Notes under the pieces: model-generated
Databases searched by the model: none
Seen by the model: only the letters and a program-made list of their open reading frames with translations
What the model was told of the DNA's origin: nothing
Shown: positions 26,432-37,790 of the stretch, one piece after another
Layout of the letters: each line of letters opens with the position of its first letter
How positions within the stretch are numbered: the stretch's first letter is position 1
Source: Ramazzottius varieornatus
Lineage: Eukaryota > Tardigrada > Eutardigrada > Parachela > Ramazzottiidae
Assembly: GCA_001949185.1 (NCBI GenBank)
Contig: BDGG01000002.1
Span: 1,633,145 to 1,697,144 of the forward strand
Reading direction: 5' to 3'
Length of the DNA: 64,000 bases
Made by a program: the position numbers and the translations under genes

Positions 26432-26563
26432 GCAGCGCAGTAGCAGCCGTTTACAGTCAGTTACAGCGCAGCAGCCTAGTCCCACCGGGCAAAGTTTACG
26501 CAGCGCAGCACAGCATGCAGCGGATACTTAACCCACACAGCACAGATGCATTAACAACCCTAA
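26432..26563. repeat. GCAGCGCAG subterminal-type repeats
   Basis: At least five GCAGCGCAG or AGCGCAGCA motifs lie just after the hAT transposase remnant. They resemble the GCAGTGCAG repeats of the hAT MITE at 22574-22994 and may be the 3' subterminal region of the transposase-bearing element. Confidence 0.6.
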
Positions 26564-28258
26564 TCTCGAACGAGTGGACTGTACGAGGAGCGAGGCCCTA
26601 CTTCGGCCACAAGAATACTTTGTACAGTCAAGTCCTGCAGGTGGCAATGTTGGCGTTCTAGCTGGGTCGAAATCAGCCGATCACGTTTACCGCAATAAGG
26701 CGACCGAGGAGGAGTGGACAACGTTTTAGCCCTTCTGAGTTTCCGTAGAAATCAAGGTAGGAGCCAATGTGCACCTACCGCATCAGCACCTGTTTCTATT
26801 CTCGAAGTCACCTATGATTTAGCATGCGGTGTTGCGACAGAATTTTCCCAAGTGGCGCACGACGACTACGCTTCACATCGCCATATTTCCCTGAAGCGTG
26901 GGAAGATTTCGCTAATTTTACCATCAAAACGTATCCGAAAGTTTATTCATGATTTCAGAGCCAGCGGTGGAAGGAGCAACTGTCTACTACAGACGCTTTC
27001 ACCCGCACATTCACTTTCGGTTTGGTAGCTCAAATTTCGATGACGTCATGCGTCACCGGAAGACGAGACGGCTGTGATCAAACCAGCGTCACTTCCTTCT
27101 GCGCCCTACTTTTTCTCTCGTTGGCTCCTCCCCAGTGAAAGCCATTATTCGTTTCAGTTCACCCGATTCCCGTCGATAATCCGCGGAGAGAAGGCATAAC
27201 AGCCAAAAGATGTTCCCGGCTGATATTTCTGTTCAGAGTGGTTAGATTAAAACCACCCAGGTATTGAATTGTAGGCAGAAACTATCTCTTCGTGGCCAAA
27301 GTATGGCATCGCTCCCCGTACTGTGAACAGGCAGAGCAACGCAGTCCGTGACCCCTGAAATAGAATATAGCGTTCGCCATATTCAATTTGGTATTTCCCT
27401 GATTCTGGCTCTTACCCGGATAAAACAGTCAAAATAGTAAGACACTAGAAGTGGATTCGATACACTACCGATTATTACTGGTCTCTAACATCCATCAGCG
27501 ATGTCTTGAAAATCTGGCAGGTCTACAACTTGTGTAGTGTCTTACTCGGACGTTTCAGTTGTACTGCGGGAACACGGCGAGAGACTGATTCGTGTATCCT
27601 CACAGGCGCCCTAAGTATGCGTTAAATAGCATTACCGGAATGTTTTATGTCTGCTAAGAGCCAATTCGAACCCCACTGCGGGTATCTTACCGTTGCACTT
27701 TATGGTTCTGACCACGATATTGAGCAAGAATTATTAAATTAAAAAACTGAGCCAGATAAGCGCTGTCTGAAATGTCTCCAGAAACAAAAGAATAGAGGAT
27801 AAAAGAAAAGACGGTTCCGTACAAGCTCGACACCGAAAAAGAAGAATTTAATTGTCATTGTACAAATACTTCTTAATGGTTTCCATTTTGGTTTATTTTC
27901 TCCCCTTAACACATGAAAACAGACAAGCGGCAGGCGTGGTTATTTCGTACAGGTAAAGTCACTGATCCCATGACGTCATGACTAACGTTTCTACACTTGC
28001 ATTTAACGGTGTAAGTAGAAACCGACTTTTTCGAAGTAGGCCAAATTTAAGCCTACGGGAACAAGTAAGTACAAAAACATGTAGGTTGTAGTTTTGACAA
28101 CACAAACTGCATGTTTCGATAGCTATCAAAACATGTAGCTACTATGGTTTGATAGCTAGTAATAACTGTGACCGCCGGGGCCGCCCATAGTTCAAGGTGT
28201 CCTTACCGAATAAAATCGTAGTATCTCCGGGGCAAACGCAGAAGCTGAGAAGGGTATT
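26564..28258. other. No gene recognised
   Basis: Short frames only. Two TGACGTCA palindromes (27040 and 27971) and a small imperfect hairpin around TGATAGCTA / AACATGTAG at 28075-28160. Confidence 0.5.
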
Positions 28259-28783
28259 TTACTCCACTGACTCCCTTATCTTTGTCCTTCTGTGGAGCAT
28301 TATTGGCCAGCAACTCGGCGACAAGAGCGGCGTCTTTTCTCGTTTGAACGTCGCTTCGAAGGTCTTCAGCGTATTCGAAGAAGTTGAAAGGAAAAAACGT
28401 TGCCTTTCCGTCTGCTCGTGCTTCGCCTGGGACATAGCAGGATGTACAGGGGCAGTCTCTGGAATATACTGCCTGAAGCCTTGTATTTCACATTTCACTT
28501 TTGCGTCAGAAACACAACCGGAAACTTGTATTTTCACTGGGATGATTAGAGTTCTTGCCGGTTCACCTACACCCTCGACGCTAAGTTGAAGACACGGATC
28601 GATAAAGAGTTCCAGCAGTATGTTGTAGTCGATTGACACTTCTCCCACGTAGATCACTGCAAGACGAGCAAAGTTGAATCTGTGGGCCACTGGCAGTTGA
28701 TCACAAACGAAACTGATGACAGTGATACTCGGGCCAACGGATTTGGAACTGGATCTTTTCATACTGTCCATGAAGAACGACAT
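28259..28783 (-). CDS. Unrecognised open frame, 174 codons
   Basis: ATG 28783 to stop 28259. The middle third alternates hydrophobic and polar residues (ARLAVIYVGEVSIDYNILLE, then GEPARTLIIPVKIQV) like beta strands. No family recognised and no introns needed. The last 50 residues are basic and of poor quality, so it may be partly chance. Confidence 0.25.
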   Translation of the reverse strand: MSFFMDSMKRSSSKSVGPSITVISFVCDQLPVAHRFNFARLAVIYVGEVSIDYNILLELFIDPCLQLSVEGVGEPARTLIIPVKIQVSGCVSDAKVKCEIQGFRQYIPETAPVHPAMSQAKHEQTERQRFFLSTSSNTLKTFEATFKREKTPLLSPSCWPIMLHRRTKIRESVE

Positions 28784-28891
28784 GGTTTTGTCGCAGCCAG
28801 ACTAGTACATGCGCTTCAAGGTAGAGCCGTCGCTTATCCCAAGATGACCCGGCCGCTCGCCTTCTTCTAGAAGCTGCTGAAACCTTTCGCT

Positions 28892-29195
28892 CTAGAGTAG
28901 AATTTTCCAAGTTTGGACAATATCGAAAGTGAACAACCGTTCGAGAACACATTCAGTCTGCTGTTGCACACCATCAGGGCACTGCCGACCATTTTTCTTT
29001 GGGCCAGTGTGGATTCGGTGAGCGCGGCAAAATTCTTGTTCTGTAATGTCTATCACGTCCGCTCCAAACCTGCTTTCGAAACAGGTAGCATGACGACGGA
29101 GGGAGGTGATTTTCCGGCAGTAGTTGGTCAAAGGCCTCCAAGAAATGGCCAAACGATTTATCGCTGACCGGACATTTCTTCATTATTTTCTTCAA
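28892..29195 (-). pseudogene. Possible LINE ORF1-like fragment
   Basis: Minus frames here contain GADVIDITEQEFCRAHRI followed by GPKKNGR. This resembles the RNA-binding core of LINE ORF1 proteins, where AHRIG and PKK are typical. A second frame (SFGHFLEAFDQLLPENHLPP) precedes it after a frame change. No reverse transcriptase was found nearby, so this would be a decayed scrap. Confidence 0.3.
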
Positions 29196-29710
29196 TTCAT
29201 TAAGATTTCAACGCCTTGTGTTTGGGTGATTCTGTCGCCGGGATATGCGAGTGAAGTTCCGTTATGGTTTTTCATCAAATTTTCCCAGAAAGGTATATCG
29301 TTCTGGAAGTCTTCCATATCTTCTTCCACCGTGTCGTCCGGAATATCGGCGCCTTCATCGGCACTTAGAGCGCTAGAGTCTTGCAATTGTTCTTGCCGAA
29401 GACTGTCTATGAAACTCGACAGTCCAGCACCAGTACTCAGGCCTTCCACGTACTTCCGTAGGTTACCCCCATTAAAGTCTGTAATGTGTAATGAATTAAG
29501 AGCGACGGGTAAAGTGACGAAAGTTGGATTTTCGAAAGGTTCGTCTGATGCAAAATATACTTTTCCAACTTTCGAATCTTTGGATAGCACTACTAGTCCA
29601 CTGACGTTAGACGGTACGTACTTCGTTTCAGGCTCTTCCCGTATCGGTATAGTTGGGAGCGTGATAACTGTCGATCTTCCTCCTGTGACATTGCAAACTC
29701 GATCCTCCAT
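29192..29710 (-). CDS. Unrecognised acidic open frame, 172 codons
   Basis: ATG 29710 to stop 29192; the same frame is open further upstream to about 29757 and contains a Cys-rich CTCLPPFSQC stretch before the ATG, possibly an exon. The C-terminal third is strongly acidic (DIPDDTVEEDMEDFQND). A block around 29520-29600 shares DNA similarity with 30135-30200, so part may be transposon-derived. No family recognised. Confidence 0.3.
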   Translation of the reverse strand: MEDRVCNVTGGRSTVITLPTIPIREEPETKYVPSNVSGLVVLSKDSKVGKVYFASDEPFENPTFVTLPVALNSLHITDFNGGNLRKYVEGLSTGAGLSSFIDSLRQEQLQDSSALSADEGADIPDDTVEEDMEDFQNDIPFWENLMKNHNGTSLAYPGDRITQTQGVEILMN

Positions 29711-29928
29711 AGGTAGCCTCTCAGCACATTGCGAAAACGGCGGTAAGCATGTACACTGTCAACATTGGCGTACTAATTAGTTTCGGACTGCCAGTTTTAC
29801 CAGGTGCTTCTCCGGAAAGAAACGTTCAGGAGTCTTTTCAACGTACGTAGTTTCTCGCTCAAAACTTTTTCGTCATACTACCCACAAACTGTCGAGAGTT
29901 GGAAAATAGACCGCTACTGAATACGGCG

Positions 29929-30166
29929 AAGCGCTAAATCCAACTTTCGTGTCTTTGATATGTCCATGTTGATTTTTTTGATCGCGCATCTTGTGTTCCA
30001 ACTATCGAACATTTGAGAATTTGGACCGTTCGTTTGGTTCACCCTTAATCACTGAACGCTGAACAGCCGTAGCTTCAAAGTTGCGAAAGTTAGACCCCAC
30101 ACTGCTCGGTCCAGCAAACTAACATGAAGATTTGAAAGACACGAAAGTTGGATTTATCGCTTCAGC
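29929..30166. repeat. Inverted repeat, arms ~37 bp
   Basis: GAAGCGCTAAATCCAACTTT plus CGTGTCTTTGATA on the left pairs with AGACACGAAAGTTGGATTTA plus TCGCTTC on the right, around a 160-nt centre. MITE-like. A diverged direct relative lies at 29510-29590. Confidence 0.7.
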
Positions 30167-30589
30167 TCTTAACTGCAAAATTCGTTTTCCCAACTTTCGA
30201 ATCTTCTGTTCTCCCGTAGTCAACTTGAGCCGGGACAACACTCCAGATTCGGCAGTCGGCTTATCATCAGTAACAGAGAATTCTGGCCATAATGCCGCTC
30301 GAGGTAAACATTGCACAAGCTGGCCAGACGAATGCACCCTAATTATTGCTGCTCTAGGCTCAGCTGCGCATTCTCCACGTATAGATCGGAGCTCAAATAC
30401 ACCAGCGTCAAGTGAGTAAGCCTTTGTCAACCGCCTCCGCCATTTCGATACTGAAAAATTGCCTGACCCATATAGGTAATATTGCACCTTTGCCGGGAAC
30501 GTGTCTCAAGCTACCAAAGAGCAAGACAGTGAGTAGACTCGGATGCTAGTCGTCTGATAGTCAATAAACACAGTGGATTTATGTTGCAG

Positions 30590-30898
30590 TTCAGAAGAAG
30601 CTACAAAGCATCGTCTCCTCGTTCTACTAGAAGACTAAATCCCTGAAGAAGATTGGGGCGGACGCAATTTTGAAGGAGCCAGCTATACTCGCGGTCATCG
30701 GTAAGTTTACAGTGTCAAAACTGATGAAATTCTGAAAGTCTGAAATATTTTCTGTTCGTGAGTCTAACCATAACCTTCATATCCGTCCTTTTAGGTCACG
30801 TCACCGAGATCTTCGCACTTACCGACGCCATCAACAAGGCCTTTTTCAAGCAGAAGATGAACAACAATATGGCATCGGTCAAGAGTCGCTTCGTTTAG
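30590..30898 (+). pseudogene. Two exon-like blocks with an internal stop
   Basis: Block 30590-30700 (ttgcag acceptor, gtaagt donor) and block 30795-30898 (ttttag acceptor) join in phase and end in a stop. The joined frame reads KKIGADAILKEPAILAVIG, then HVTEIFALTDAINKAFFKQK. An in-frame TAG sits at 30628-30630. Good splice sites and coherent composition suggest a decayed or partial gene; no family recognised. Confidence 0.3.
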
Positions 30899-33720
30899 CC
30901 GTAACAATCTGTTCCCACAATAAGTTCAGTTTCGACAGTCGTAACTCTTCGTTCCTTCCATGATGTTGGTTCACCATTATATCGAACACTTAATCCAGCA
31001 CTGTTACGCCCATGAGAGAACAAACGAAAACCGCTCATTGAGTCTGACTCCCCACTTGGCAGTATATCAGCTAAGGGTATCAAGTGTGTGGCTGACAGAT
31101 TCGGTTTCACTAGCTGGAATATTAAATCATGATCGTAGGTGTACTGCACTGCTCTTACAGCCATCCTTTTAATGACTATCAACCGCGTTTCTTAGTTTTT
31201 GAGAAAGATTTGGCCCCTGACCTTTGAGTTTACTGCTAAAGTACTGCCAGATCTCGGCTAATTATCGGTCAGACGTTGGCGAGTGCATTATTGAAATACT
31301 TCTGGTGTGCGAAAGCAATCTGTTTAACCACCCAGTAGGCGTCATTCGGTAGGCTGCCTGCATCTTGCACGTGTACGGTATGAGGTTGCTGCAAATTTTA
31401 GCAGTAAATGCCGACCACACTCGATGTGAGTAATCTACCAGTGTTCGACCAGTGTCTGACCAGTGTAGCGAATCTTGCTGACATATTTCAACGGAGCTTT
31501 CGAAAGATGACCACAGTAAGACAAGTTCCTGATGACTGTGTTTCTGCTTAATTATCTGGATGGACTTTCCATGGACTGGAACACAACCTTTACAGATCCA
31601 CCACAAGTTCTCCCTAAATTCCGATTTTTATATGGGTTAGGCCTTCCGCTTCCCTGGTGTGCGGTAGACTTTCTTTCGTGTGCGGTATTTCTTTGGTCTT
31701 CGGTAGGTCATTCAGCGTTGTTGGTTCTTGCCAAGGACGTATAGGATCCGCAATTTGGCCCTTTCCTACCAAGTTCTCATCGACTATCAGTCGGGGTTGT
31801 GCCGGGCACGGGCCTGACAGACACTTCCGTAGAGAAAGAGCCAAATTGCGGACCTTTTAGGAACCTCGATACGTCCTTGGTTCTTGCTGGTTGCTACAGG
31901 GGGCACTCGCTCTAGATTCGTCGTTCTAGTGCATTGTTACGCCGGTGAGCTTTGCAGTCTGGTCCAGTCAAGCTAACCCAAACCACTTGGTAATGATGGC
32001 CAGGTAAGTTTGAACGCGCACCGTTGCTGATATTTCGGCAAAATATGAAAGTCGCCGATACCGGCTAACATTGAACTATCCATCAGAAATGCATCAAAAT
32101 TTTGGCAGTCGATAGATCAGACCAATCCATACACAGGGTAAGTACGCCAACTTGCTACCACCCATTGACAATTATAGCTCTCTTGGCTGAGTGTATGTTC
32201 GTCCTCCTGACTATTTCACCTTACTGTGGCATCCCTTTTGTTACCTTTTAAAAATAAATTAGCCTGAAAGAATGTCTACACGAAGCCCAGGTTTGACCAG
32301 GGATCAGGGAGGGTGCAACCGCGAAACTGCCCCGGCCAGAACTTTTCGCTGTTTCTGCCTCGGGGAGAAAATCTTTTTTCACTAAGTTGCAATCTTAATT
32401 GAAAACTGCTAATCGCAAACCGCTTAGCGGTTTTCCAACAACCGACAAGACCACCTTGGTTCTTTGTACCACTTGTTGATTCACTGATACAGAAACGTTT
32501 GCAAAATCAGGGATGAACACGAAGTGCAAAAATAAAGGGAGGTCGCCTAAAAACAGGATTTCTCGAAATGGTCTGAATCTTTTTGCGGAAAGTAAAAGCA
32601 TCAACGCTTAGCCAAATTCATTAGCTATCTGAATCACGAACGGTTTGAGACAGACTGCGCGAAATCAGAGTGTCGGAACACCTGTCAGGAAAACAGGGTT
32701 CGCCCGAATCAACAACTTTTTCAGATTTTGAGCGAACTTCGAGCAATTTTCTTCAGTTTCCCGGAAAGATCCTGCATCTCGAACAGCGATTAGAAATTAG
32801 CCCAGGGACTCGGCTAGAGGAAAAGCGGTTGTAAGAACAAATTCTTGGTTTAGAACACACCTTGCAATCTTTTTCCACGAGGAGGGGTTTCCCGGCAAAA
32901 TGGTCAAATTCGACGATATTGATTCATTTTCAAAGTTACTTTGATCTTCTCGCAATCTATTCCAGTTTTCGATGAGAACCCAGGTAGTTATACCCACGCT
33001 GAAATCGAACTGCGGTTGGATTCTCAAACAGGGAGTTCCAGTTGACCTGTTTTATTCGTAGCGAGAAGTCTTCCTCACCGGAAGTCATGCCAATCAAGTT
33101 ATTGAACCCTCGTCTCAATGCATGCAAATGAACTATGTCTCTTTAAAAAGCTTGAAACAGTGAACGAAATCTGTGAAGGACCGAAAGGAGAACATTGCAT
33201 TACTCACTTAGAATTTCTTCTGCGTTGAAGTTTCAGGTGGTGGCAAGTTGGCGTACTCACCGTGTACATGCATCCGATCCACATCAGAAAGTTTAAAATT
33301 AAGCTCAGGAGAAATCGGCAAATACTTTACAGCCTTCCAGCTTCCGCATTTACTGGTCGATTTTACAGGACCAAATGCACGTTCCGGATATAGCCTTGAT
33401 TGTCTTGTTGATATGTAGGGTCCGGCCAAGTAGAAGAATTGCATTACTCAGTGCTACTTCGATGACCTCTGCTGCTCATATCATCGGCAAGCCGTCAGTC
33501 TATCGCTGCTACCAACTGTAGCGTACATGTTATTAGTGATCTCGCTAATGTTTGGTTATCTTTGACGTTCAAGAACCGATGGAGAATAGCAGCTGCGGAC
33601 AGGCTCGTTGTTCTAGATAAAAAAACGCGCATCTCCGTCAAGGTGTTGTAACCGCTAGTTCGATGACGACAGTTACAGTAATATGTAGGTGTCTTCAAAG
33701 GACTAGAACAGTATGGATTT
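30899..33720. other. No gene recognised
   Basis: Only short frames apart from the inverted repeat at 31725-31885. A minus frame at 33208-33444 has protein-like composition but no start, splice partner or homology I can name. Confidence 0.5.
31725..31885. mobile_element. ~160-bp inverted-repeat element
   Basis: CCAAGGACGTATAGGATCCG and CAATTTGGCCCTTT on the left pair with AAGAGCCAAATTGCGGACC and CGATACGTCCTTGG on the right. The right arm carries a small insertion. A related stretch (CAAATTGCGGACCTTTCCAA) occurs at about 54731. Confidence 0.75.
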
Positions 33721-33773
33721 CCCAAGTGGCGCAACCTCCTAGGCAGGACTAAATAAGACCGTACGCCACTTGG
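33721..33773 (-). repeat. Dispersed ~52-bp hairpin, copy 2
   Basis: CCCAAGTGGCGCA on the left and TACGCCACTTGG on the right, with the loop containing TTATTTAGTCCTGCC in minus orientation. Intergenic. It shares the arms and the asymmetric loop with copies at 34764, 41748 and 41821. Confidence 0.8.
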
Positions 33774-33869
33774 TATAAATGAAATGTTGAATCATTTGCC
33801 GACATCCCATATACCATCATGTCTTTGGCCTAATTCAGCGCTTATGTTTTCTGCACAGATAATGTTGCT

Positions 33870-34020
33870 GTACACGTGCCTGGCCTAAACGTGGGTACGG
33901 AGCGAAAGCGACTGTGTTTCGATTGATTTAGTTGATTGGTTAACCACAGCTGGCCCGTGTCGCTTTCGCTCCGTTCCCCACATTTTTGTCCATCCCCACA
34001 TTTAGGCCAGGCACGTGTAC
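33870..34020. mobile_element. 151-bp MITE, TIR GTACACGTGCCTGGCCTAAA
   Basis: The left end GTACACGTGCCTGGCCTAAA is complemented exactly at the right end TTTAGGCCAGGCACGTGTAC. Inner GGAGCGAAAGCGAC pairs with GTCGCTTTCGCTCC. Same family and length as 23865-24016. Confidence 0.92.
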
Positions 34021-34473
34021 ATGGTATTTTTGGTCTGGTTTATTCGAAGTGCAGATATCCAAGATTCTAAGTGCCCAACGTACTGCCACCGCATCTACGA
34101 GCCCACGAAACGAGCGCCGGTGAGCCTGACCAGACAGTACAGTTCCACCGGCGTTCGACTCTTAGACCACCTGTACAGTATGCGTCTGCCCGTCGAATAC
34201 CAACATGGTTAATCGGTACAGTTGCCGCTTTACACGGTAAGATCGTTCACCAAATCCAGCAAAAGCAACCACGGAAGTCTAAGCCCACGAACGACCACTC
34301 TAAGCCAGTAATTAGTAAGTTCGAAAGGAGTACGGCTGGCGGAGACACACTCGTTGCTCTCCTTTCAGCAGAAAGCAGAAACCACAATTTCGCAAAGCTA
34401 ACATCTTCCAGACACGAGGAATATTCGAACCTTAACCCACAAGGCATCGGCGGTAAGGAAAACCAAGGTCAAT

Positions 34474-37175
34474 TTATATGATATCGATTCGTCGTTTCTT
34501 TTTACCCGATCCTGCTAGTCCAGATTCGGCAGCGTCGTCGGAAAGACCTTCGCCTTCAGACTCTGACAGCGCGCGTTCCGCGACCTTCTCTATCGTGTAC
34601 AGCGCGTCTCCCAACGCGGTATGAGTCCCTCCGTCGGGTCGGCGTCCCTCACCTTGCCGATAGCCAAAGATATGGTTGGGCAGATGCCCCAACCATGTCA
34701 GCATACTGCAAACGTAGCCACAGTTGACACGTAGCCATAGCACCTCGACGAGATCATTCGTTCTCAGAGTGGCACACGCTTCCAGCCAGTAACACTGACA
34801 ACGTGCGCCACTTGAGAAAATAACTTTTGCGGAATTTGTTTGCCGAGCTCCTAGTTGGAACACACAAATTTGGGAGTATTTAAAATTACCATAACATTAC
34901 CTGTGCTCTTCGCGTTCGCCCTTAACGACAACCGGGTAGATGTACTCTTCTTTGAACTGCTCAATCATATCCTGACATTCCGGCCACGTCAGCTTGTCGT
35001 GGATCCCATCCGAGCCGAACTTTTGGTTGTACACGTCGAAGTGAACGGCTTGGAGGAGCAGACCCAGACCGGGAGCCCGTGGAACGTCGGCTTTAGCGGG
35101 ACCGAAGATTGTGTCGAAGATATCAGGAGCTAAGTGTCCCCGCATCACTATTGACACGCAAGCACCTCATTCCAGCCACGTCTCGCGAAAACTTACAACA
35201 AATATTATTAGGAAAAACTCACCGGCAATAACCAGTCCGACCATTTTCCGAATTTGATGCATCTGGAAACCAGAACAATTGAAAGCAGAGTTGCCGAAAG
35301 ACAGTCCAAAAATGACCAGAAATCTGCAAAGACAAGTCTCAGGTCTTTTGATTTTTTTTCACCATGAAACTTTGCCCTTTGACAGTGATGACCACGAACT
35401 CGACACCATCGCACACAAAAGGCTGTCCACATTCCACTTCTCGCATGAACCTCTTAGCGGCGTCTTGCCACGGCTTTCTAAAGATGAACAAAAATCAATT
35501 TGAACTTCTGAAATGGCCAGAAAATGAACTGAGACGAGCAAGCGAGGGTACGGTACTCACACGCCAATGGTGAAATTGTGGAAATTATTGGTGCCGTGAT
35601 AGCGTTTAAGCATGGCGTTGATCTGCTCGATCCGGCTAGGGTCTATACGGTAGTCGTAGGTAACGACATCTTCCAGCGGAGCAAAGGCTAAGGTCGGACA
35701 CATGTACAGATAGGTCCGACTGCTGCACCAGTTCTTGCTGTTGAAACCCTGTGTCACACGGCGAATACCTACGACCACAGACAATACTCACTCTAGTCTT
35801 GGGCTGACAGCGGCTGAAAAACAGAAAAAGGAGTCTCACCGAAGAGGCGGATGTCAGCAGGTAATTCAGCGTTGATCCTTTCGACCGCGGTGGGTATGTC
35901 GGCCACAGCTGAAAGTTCAAAATAAATTACTGCTCTAAATATTGAAATGGATCGAAAACTAATTTTCTGTGGCCGGACGTCAACTGCGTAAGGCATATTC
36001 AGCTGTGGAGAAAAAGCGAATTTCACAACGTTTCTAAACAATGTGAAGTACGTACGTATGGGAATAGAGACAACTTGGCCAGCAGCGCTAACGCCCTTAT
36101 CAGTTCGCGCACACCGCTGAAAACTTAGCTGGTACAGGTCCTTGTCCCATTCCTTCGGTATCATCTCTAGCTTCTCCATGGCGGTAAACAGACACGTCTC
36201 GATTGTGGCTATGCCCGCATTCCTTAACAGAGAAAAACGCATGCGTCTAAGATTGGGAAACAAAAATTTCCAAAATAACGAGTACTGTTCGTTGGACACT
36301 CACCACTGCATCCCCTGGTAAGCTGCTCCGCAATATCCCATCAGAATGGCGCACTTCTTGGTCTTCTTCCGTAAATGTCCAATCTATAAGAAGAGAGTGA
36401 ACCGTCAAGTTCTTGGAGAATAATAACGTTCACGGCGGACAACAGAGGAAATCATCACAGAGCGAACCACCGTGGAACCATGCATTTTGTTCATCTGTAG
36501 CGGAGTACGCAGGTATTCGACGTGATAAAGCTCTCTACGCTTCACGTGTCGCATGACGTCATGCATACACGGCGAAACTGGCATACTTCCGCGATGTAAT
36601 GCGCCACGTGAAGCATGCATCGTACAAACCCCAGTTACTGGTTCATCCGTTGTTGGTCTTGGCTGATGCTCCCATTTCCTTCGATTCTTCTCCTTTAGGT
36701 CTCGCCAGCCTTTCTTGTTCTTTCTTTTCGACTGTCTCGATGGACCTTCTTGTTCGTTATCCCGGCTGGCTGCGTCGATTTCCACATTGTTGGTCGACTT
36801 CATTTCCGCCTTCGCCGACGATAAATTCATCCCATCGTCTCCCACATGCTCGTCTGCCGCTTTTGCCCCACTTCTTTCTTCTGCCTGTCTAGCAAGTACA
36901 TTGTGCGCGTTTGAAGTCGCAGAGGTGAACTTTCGGGGCTCGGGTCGAGCAGGCAGCGAAAGCTCCGCACTTCCGGTCGTCTCGACAGCGGCCATTTGTC
37001 GATACAGCAATTTACCGAGCGAATAATTGCGGACAAGGCTGGTCTGCAATGTAGGGAAAGATAGAAACACGATAGTATCCGGGACAGGGCGAGCAGAGCT
37101 GGAGGGATGCTGCAGGAAGAGCTGGCAGACGATCTTGTATAGGGTTGGACTGCGATTGCGCCACGGCGACAGCAT
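34474..37175 (-). CDS. PUS1: tRNA pseudouridine synthase PUS1 (TruA family)
   Basis: Nine exons, complement(34474..34705, 34901..35147, 35223..35262, 35363..35477, 35561..35768, 35840..35908, 36056..36222, 36304..36383, 36639..37175), splice in phase to 564 residues. PUS1 makes pseudouridine in tRNAs (positions 27/28 among others) and other RNAs, in the nucleus and mitochondria. The signature FQRCARTDKGVSAAGQ holds the catalytic Asp, about residue 247. Also clear are TQGFNSKNWCSSRTY, TNNFHNFT, VKGQSFMMHQIRKMVG and VPRAPGLGLLLQAVHFD. ATG 37175 was preferred because it adds a 60-residue Arg/Ser-rich leader without acids, like a mitochondrial presequence; an internal ATG at 36995 would give a shorter, nuclear form. 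The linker (about 61-175) is charged and basic. Intron 8 contains a dispersed hairpin (34764-34815). Confidence 0.95.
34764..34815 (-). repeat. Dispersed ~52-bp hairpin, copy 3
   Basis: Minus strand: CTCAAGTGGCGCACG, loop CAGTGTTACTGGCTGGAAG, then CGTGTGCCACTCTGAG. It lies in intron 8 of PUS1. This is the copy most like the one in SUPV3L1. Confidence 0.85.
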
Positions 37176-37640
37176 TGATTGCTCAAGGTCCGTCTGTTTC
37201 CGGTTGGTCCACCTTTGAAGAAATTGGATCACCTGAAAGTAGAAACGGCGATTATACGACTCAGGACAAACGCGGAGAGTTTGGGAAGACTGGCCACTGG
37301 ATGGAGAGCCGGCGGCAGTCGACTGGACCAGTAATCCAGTATCAGTGTTCGCCAGGTAAACTTTTCCCGACCCAGAAACGAAACACCCAAGTCTATTTAG
37401 CTTAGCCTGCCAAAAAATCTGTCGCTCAGTCAAACATGAACGGTAATCAACTGAAATCGGGACTTATTTAAGAAAGTAAGTCTTTTAGATTTTACGGCGA
37501 TCTGCTTAGATCATCATTCAATACTTTTGGCAAACCATTCGGAAGGTCGGGAAAAGTTTACCTGCCGAACACTGTCCAGTATGCAGTATCCCAATAATCC
37601 GATCAATCAACAGTCAAAAGCAGCTCGAACTTTGCAATTG

Positions 37641-37790
37641 AGAGATTGCGCAAACCTGTCAGCGACGAGGTGTCAGGATTATGATCAGGAAATCCATTCA
37701 AAAAAACGACAACATTGGCAGGGCATCAGTGAATTAATGAATGGACTTCCTGATTCCGATCCTGACGCCTCGTCAGGTTTGCCAGTCTCT
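37641..37790. mobile_element. 150-bp MITE, TIR AGAGATTGCGCAAACC
   Basis: Left AGAGATTGCGCAAACCTG and GATCAGGAAATCCATTC pair with GAATGGACTTCCTGATTCCG and GGTTTGCCAGTCTCT on the right. Arms are about 55 bp with small indels. No coding capacity. Confidence 0.82.

Noticed and set aside
34021-34481. Two plus-strand frames (34015-34212 and 34071-34481) that look protein-like
   Set aside because: They are partly antisense to or abut the PUS1 3' end, change frame without a workable intron, and match no family.
34474-34863. 129-codon minus frame starting at 34863
   Set aside because: Only its 3' part (34474-34705) is the last PUS1 exon; the rest is intron 8 including a hairpin repeat.
35950-36000. 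Extra PUS1 exon encoding LNMPYAVDVRPQ
   Set aside because: Joining 36056 directly to 35908 reproduces the family's spacing; the extra block has no usable donor.
36405-36638. C-terminal extension of the long minus frame after PUS1 exon 1
   Set aside because: The conserved protein resumes at 36383 after a gtaact donor at 36638; this stretch is intronic read-through.
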